Shown here: one piece after another, positions 6,659-7,717 of the stretch | Layout of the letters: the number at the start of each line of letters is the position of its first letter | Numbering within the stretch: position 1 is the stretch's first letter | Origin: Chloroflexota bacterium | GTDB taxonomy: Bacteria; Chloroflexota; UBA6077; CF-72 | Direction: 5' to 3' | Assembly (NCBI GenBank): GCA_019242065.1 | Contig: JAFAWJ010000239.1 | Coordinates: forward strand, 1 to 7,717 | DNA length: 7,717 nucleotides | Made by a program: the position numbers and the translations under genes | Notes under the pieces: model-generated | The model's input: only the letters and a program-made list of their open reading frames with translations | Databases searched by the model: none | Told to the model about the DNA's origin: nothing

Positions 6659-6666
6659 GTGAGAGC

Positions 6667-7524
6667 CTAATCGATGCGCGCGAGACTCATGGCCCGCAGT
6701 CGGCGAATTCGATCCTCGAGGGGTGGGTGGGTGCTGAACAGGCCGCTGAAGTTGGCGCCCTTCAGCGGATTGACAATGAACATGTGCGCCACGGCCGGGT
6801 TGACGTCCAGCGGCCGCACGCTGGTCGCCATCTCCAGCTTCTCCAGCGCGCTGGCCAGCGCCTCGGGATTGCCGATGATGCGGGCGCCGGTATCGTCGGC
6901 GCCATATTCGCGCGAACGTGAGATGGCCAACTGGATGAGCATCGCCGCCAGCGGCGCCAGGATGATCAGGAGCAGGTCGGCAAAGACGTTGCTGTTGCGG
7001 TCGTCCCGACCGCCGCCGAACCCGCCGAAGATCATCGCCCACTGGGCGGCGTGCGCCAGCATGGTGATGGCGCCGGCAATCGTGGCGGCGACGCTCGCGA
7101 TCAGGATGTCGTGGTTGCGGACATGGCCGAGCTCATGCGCGAGCACGCCCTGCAGCTCGTCGCGGTTCAGGATGCCGAGGATACCGGTGGTCACCGCGAC
7201 GACGGCGTGATTGGCATTTCGGCCGGTGGCGAAGGCGTTGGGCGATGGACTGTCGATGATGGCCACACGGGGCATTGGCAGGTGGGCCTCGGTGGCGACT
7301 TCAGAGATGATCTGGAAGAGTTGCGGCGCCTCGTTTTCGGTGACCTGACGCGCGTTGGCCATGCGCAGGGCGATGTCGGCTGAAAACCAGTAGGCGCTGA
7401 TGTTCATGACCACGGCGAGGATGAAGAACAGGACCATGCCGCTCGAGCCGGCCAGGAAATAGCCGATGGCCACCAGGAGGGCCGTCAGGGTGGCCAGGAG
7501 TGCGGTCGTCTTGAGTGCGTTCAT
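6667..7524 (-). CDS. htpX: HtpX-type M48 membrane zinc metalloprotease
   Basis: A 285-residue integral-membrane protease close to the usual HtpX length (about 280-300). Two N-terminal membrane segments (about 7-24 and 29-48) are followed by PMPRVAIIDSPSPNAFATGR (84-103). The zinc motif is HELGH at 130-134 (zinc ligands His130 and His134, catalytic Glu131). Two further membrane segments (about 140-166 and 182-202) precede SREYGAD (Glu206, third zinc ligand). FSTHPPLEDRIRRLRAM near the end is the family signature tail. HtpX cleaves misfolded or damaged membrane proteins at the cytoplasmic face and works in quality control alongside FtsH; it is often stress-induced. ATG 7524 is preceded by AGGT six bases upstream and lies 33 bases after the DedA stop. 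No CpxR-like or heat-shock promoter is visible in that gap, so expression probably comes from upstream of the window. All catalytic residues are present. Confidence 0.95.
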   Translation of the reverse strand: MNALKTTALLATLTALLVAIGYFLAGSSGMVLFFILAVVMNISAYWFSADIALRMANARQVTENEAPQLFQIISEVATEAHLPMPRVAIIDSPSPNAFATGRNANHAVVAVTTGILGILNRDELQGVLAHELGHVRNHDILIASVAATIAGAITMLAHAAQWAMIFGGFGGGRDDRNSNVFADLLLIILAPLAAMLIQLAISRSREYGADDTGARIIGNPEALASALEKLEMATSVRPLDVNPAVAHMFIVNPLKGANFSGLFSTHPPLEDRIRRLRAMSLARID

Positions 7525-7557
7525 GCTTGTACCTGATGAGACGCCGGTAATTGTCGG

Positions 7558-7717
7558 TCAGGCGCGGGTAAGTGACGCCTTTTTTCGGTCCCGCAGGAAG
7601 TGGATGATGGGTGGCGCGACCGACACGATGATGATCAGCGCGACGACTGGCTCCAGATATTTGGCGGGGATCAGGTTGCCCAGGAAGTAGCCGAGCCAGG
7701 TCATCCCCATGGCCCAG
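7558..7717 (-). CDS. DedA / SNARE-associated (VTT) family membrane protein, C-terminal end (partial)
   Basis: The last 52 residues of a gene running in from the right edge, ending in TGA at 7558-7560. The visible protein reads WAMGMTWLGYFLGNLIPAKY, then one hydrophobic helix (LEPVVALIIIVSVAPPIIHF) and a basic tail (LRDRKKASLTRA). This is the typical end of DedA proteins: W..G.TLLGY.LG, then a last membrane helix and a positive cytoplasmic tail. DedA-family proteins move or flip phospholipids or undecaprenyl phosphate and support membrane integrity and proton-motive force. The catalytic and re-entrant regions lie outside the window, so completeness and subfamily cannot be judged. It is the first visible member of the five-gene - strand run. 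The reading was made by hand from the reverse complement because the start is off the window. Confidence 0.78.
   Translation of the reverse strand, partial: WAMGMTWLGYFLGNLIPAKYLEPVVALIIIVSVAPPIIHFLRDRKKASLTRA

Noticed and set aside
5472..6662. A 396-residue open frame on the + strand opposite the CNNM gene.
   Set aside because: Composition is Arg/Gln/Asp/His-rich with no hydrophobic core or motif, while the opposite strand encodes a full CNNM-CBS-CorC protein. It is a codon shadow.
1..7717. Mobile element, CRISPR array, tRNA/rRNA, toxin-antitoxin or defence system.
   Set aside because: No transposase or integrase motifs, terminal inverted repeats, regular spaced repeats or tRNA-like folds were found by reading both strands; nearly every base is in a recognisable housekeeping-type gene.

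Overview
This is a GC-rich, gene-dense bacterial window with no gap longer than 33 bases between genes. Genes sit in two convergent blocks. Block 1 (+ strand, about 1-2492) holds the end of a LigD-type DNA-repair polymerase/primase gene, a small alpha/beta hydrolase, a DeoC/FbaB-family aldolase and a PAC2-family protein. Block 2 (- strand, read from 7717 down to 2489) holds the end of a DedA/SNARE-associated membrane protein, the HtpX membrane metalloprotease, a CNNM-CBS-CorC membrane protein, a semialdehyde dehydrogenase of the GabD1/Sad type and an M20 metallopeptidase.

The organism is probably a GC-rich terrabacterium, Actinomycetota or Chloroflexota and relatives. The reasons are heavy G/C third-position use, a LigD polymerase domain (bacterial non-homologous end joining), a bacterial PAC2 protein of the kind common in Actinobacteria, and an aldehyde dehydrogenase that resembles mycobacterial GabD1. 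This is inference from recalled family similarity; no RNA gene or other phylogenetic marker lies in the window.

The organisation is very compact. The hydrolase start overlaps the LigD end, the hydrolase and aldolase are 1 base apart, and the dehydrogenase and peptidase share an ATGA overlap. The two blocks meet tail to tail, with the PAC2 and M20 stop codons overlapping in the palindrome CTAG. Only the 25-base aldolase-PAC2 gap contains a plausible promoter: a TAGACT hexamer six bases before the ATG, suggesting a leaderless message. The promoters of both blocks otherwise probably lie outside the window.

Functionally the - strand run splits in two. DedA, HtpX and CNNM are membrane-maintenance functions (lipid transport, membrane-protein quality control, Mg2+/ion handling). 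The dehydrogenase-peptidase pair looks like a small catabolic module that hydrolyses an amide or peptide bond and oxidises a semialdehyde. I see no mobile element, CRISPR array, RNA gene, defence island or clearly new system. The points most worth a second look are the coupled dehydrogenase/M20 pair, the acidic insertion in the PAC2 protein, the unconventional hydrolase start and the leaderless-looking PAC2 start.
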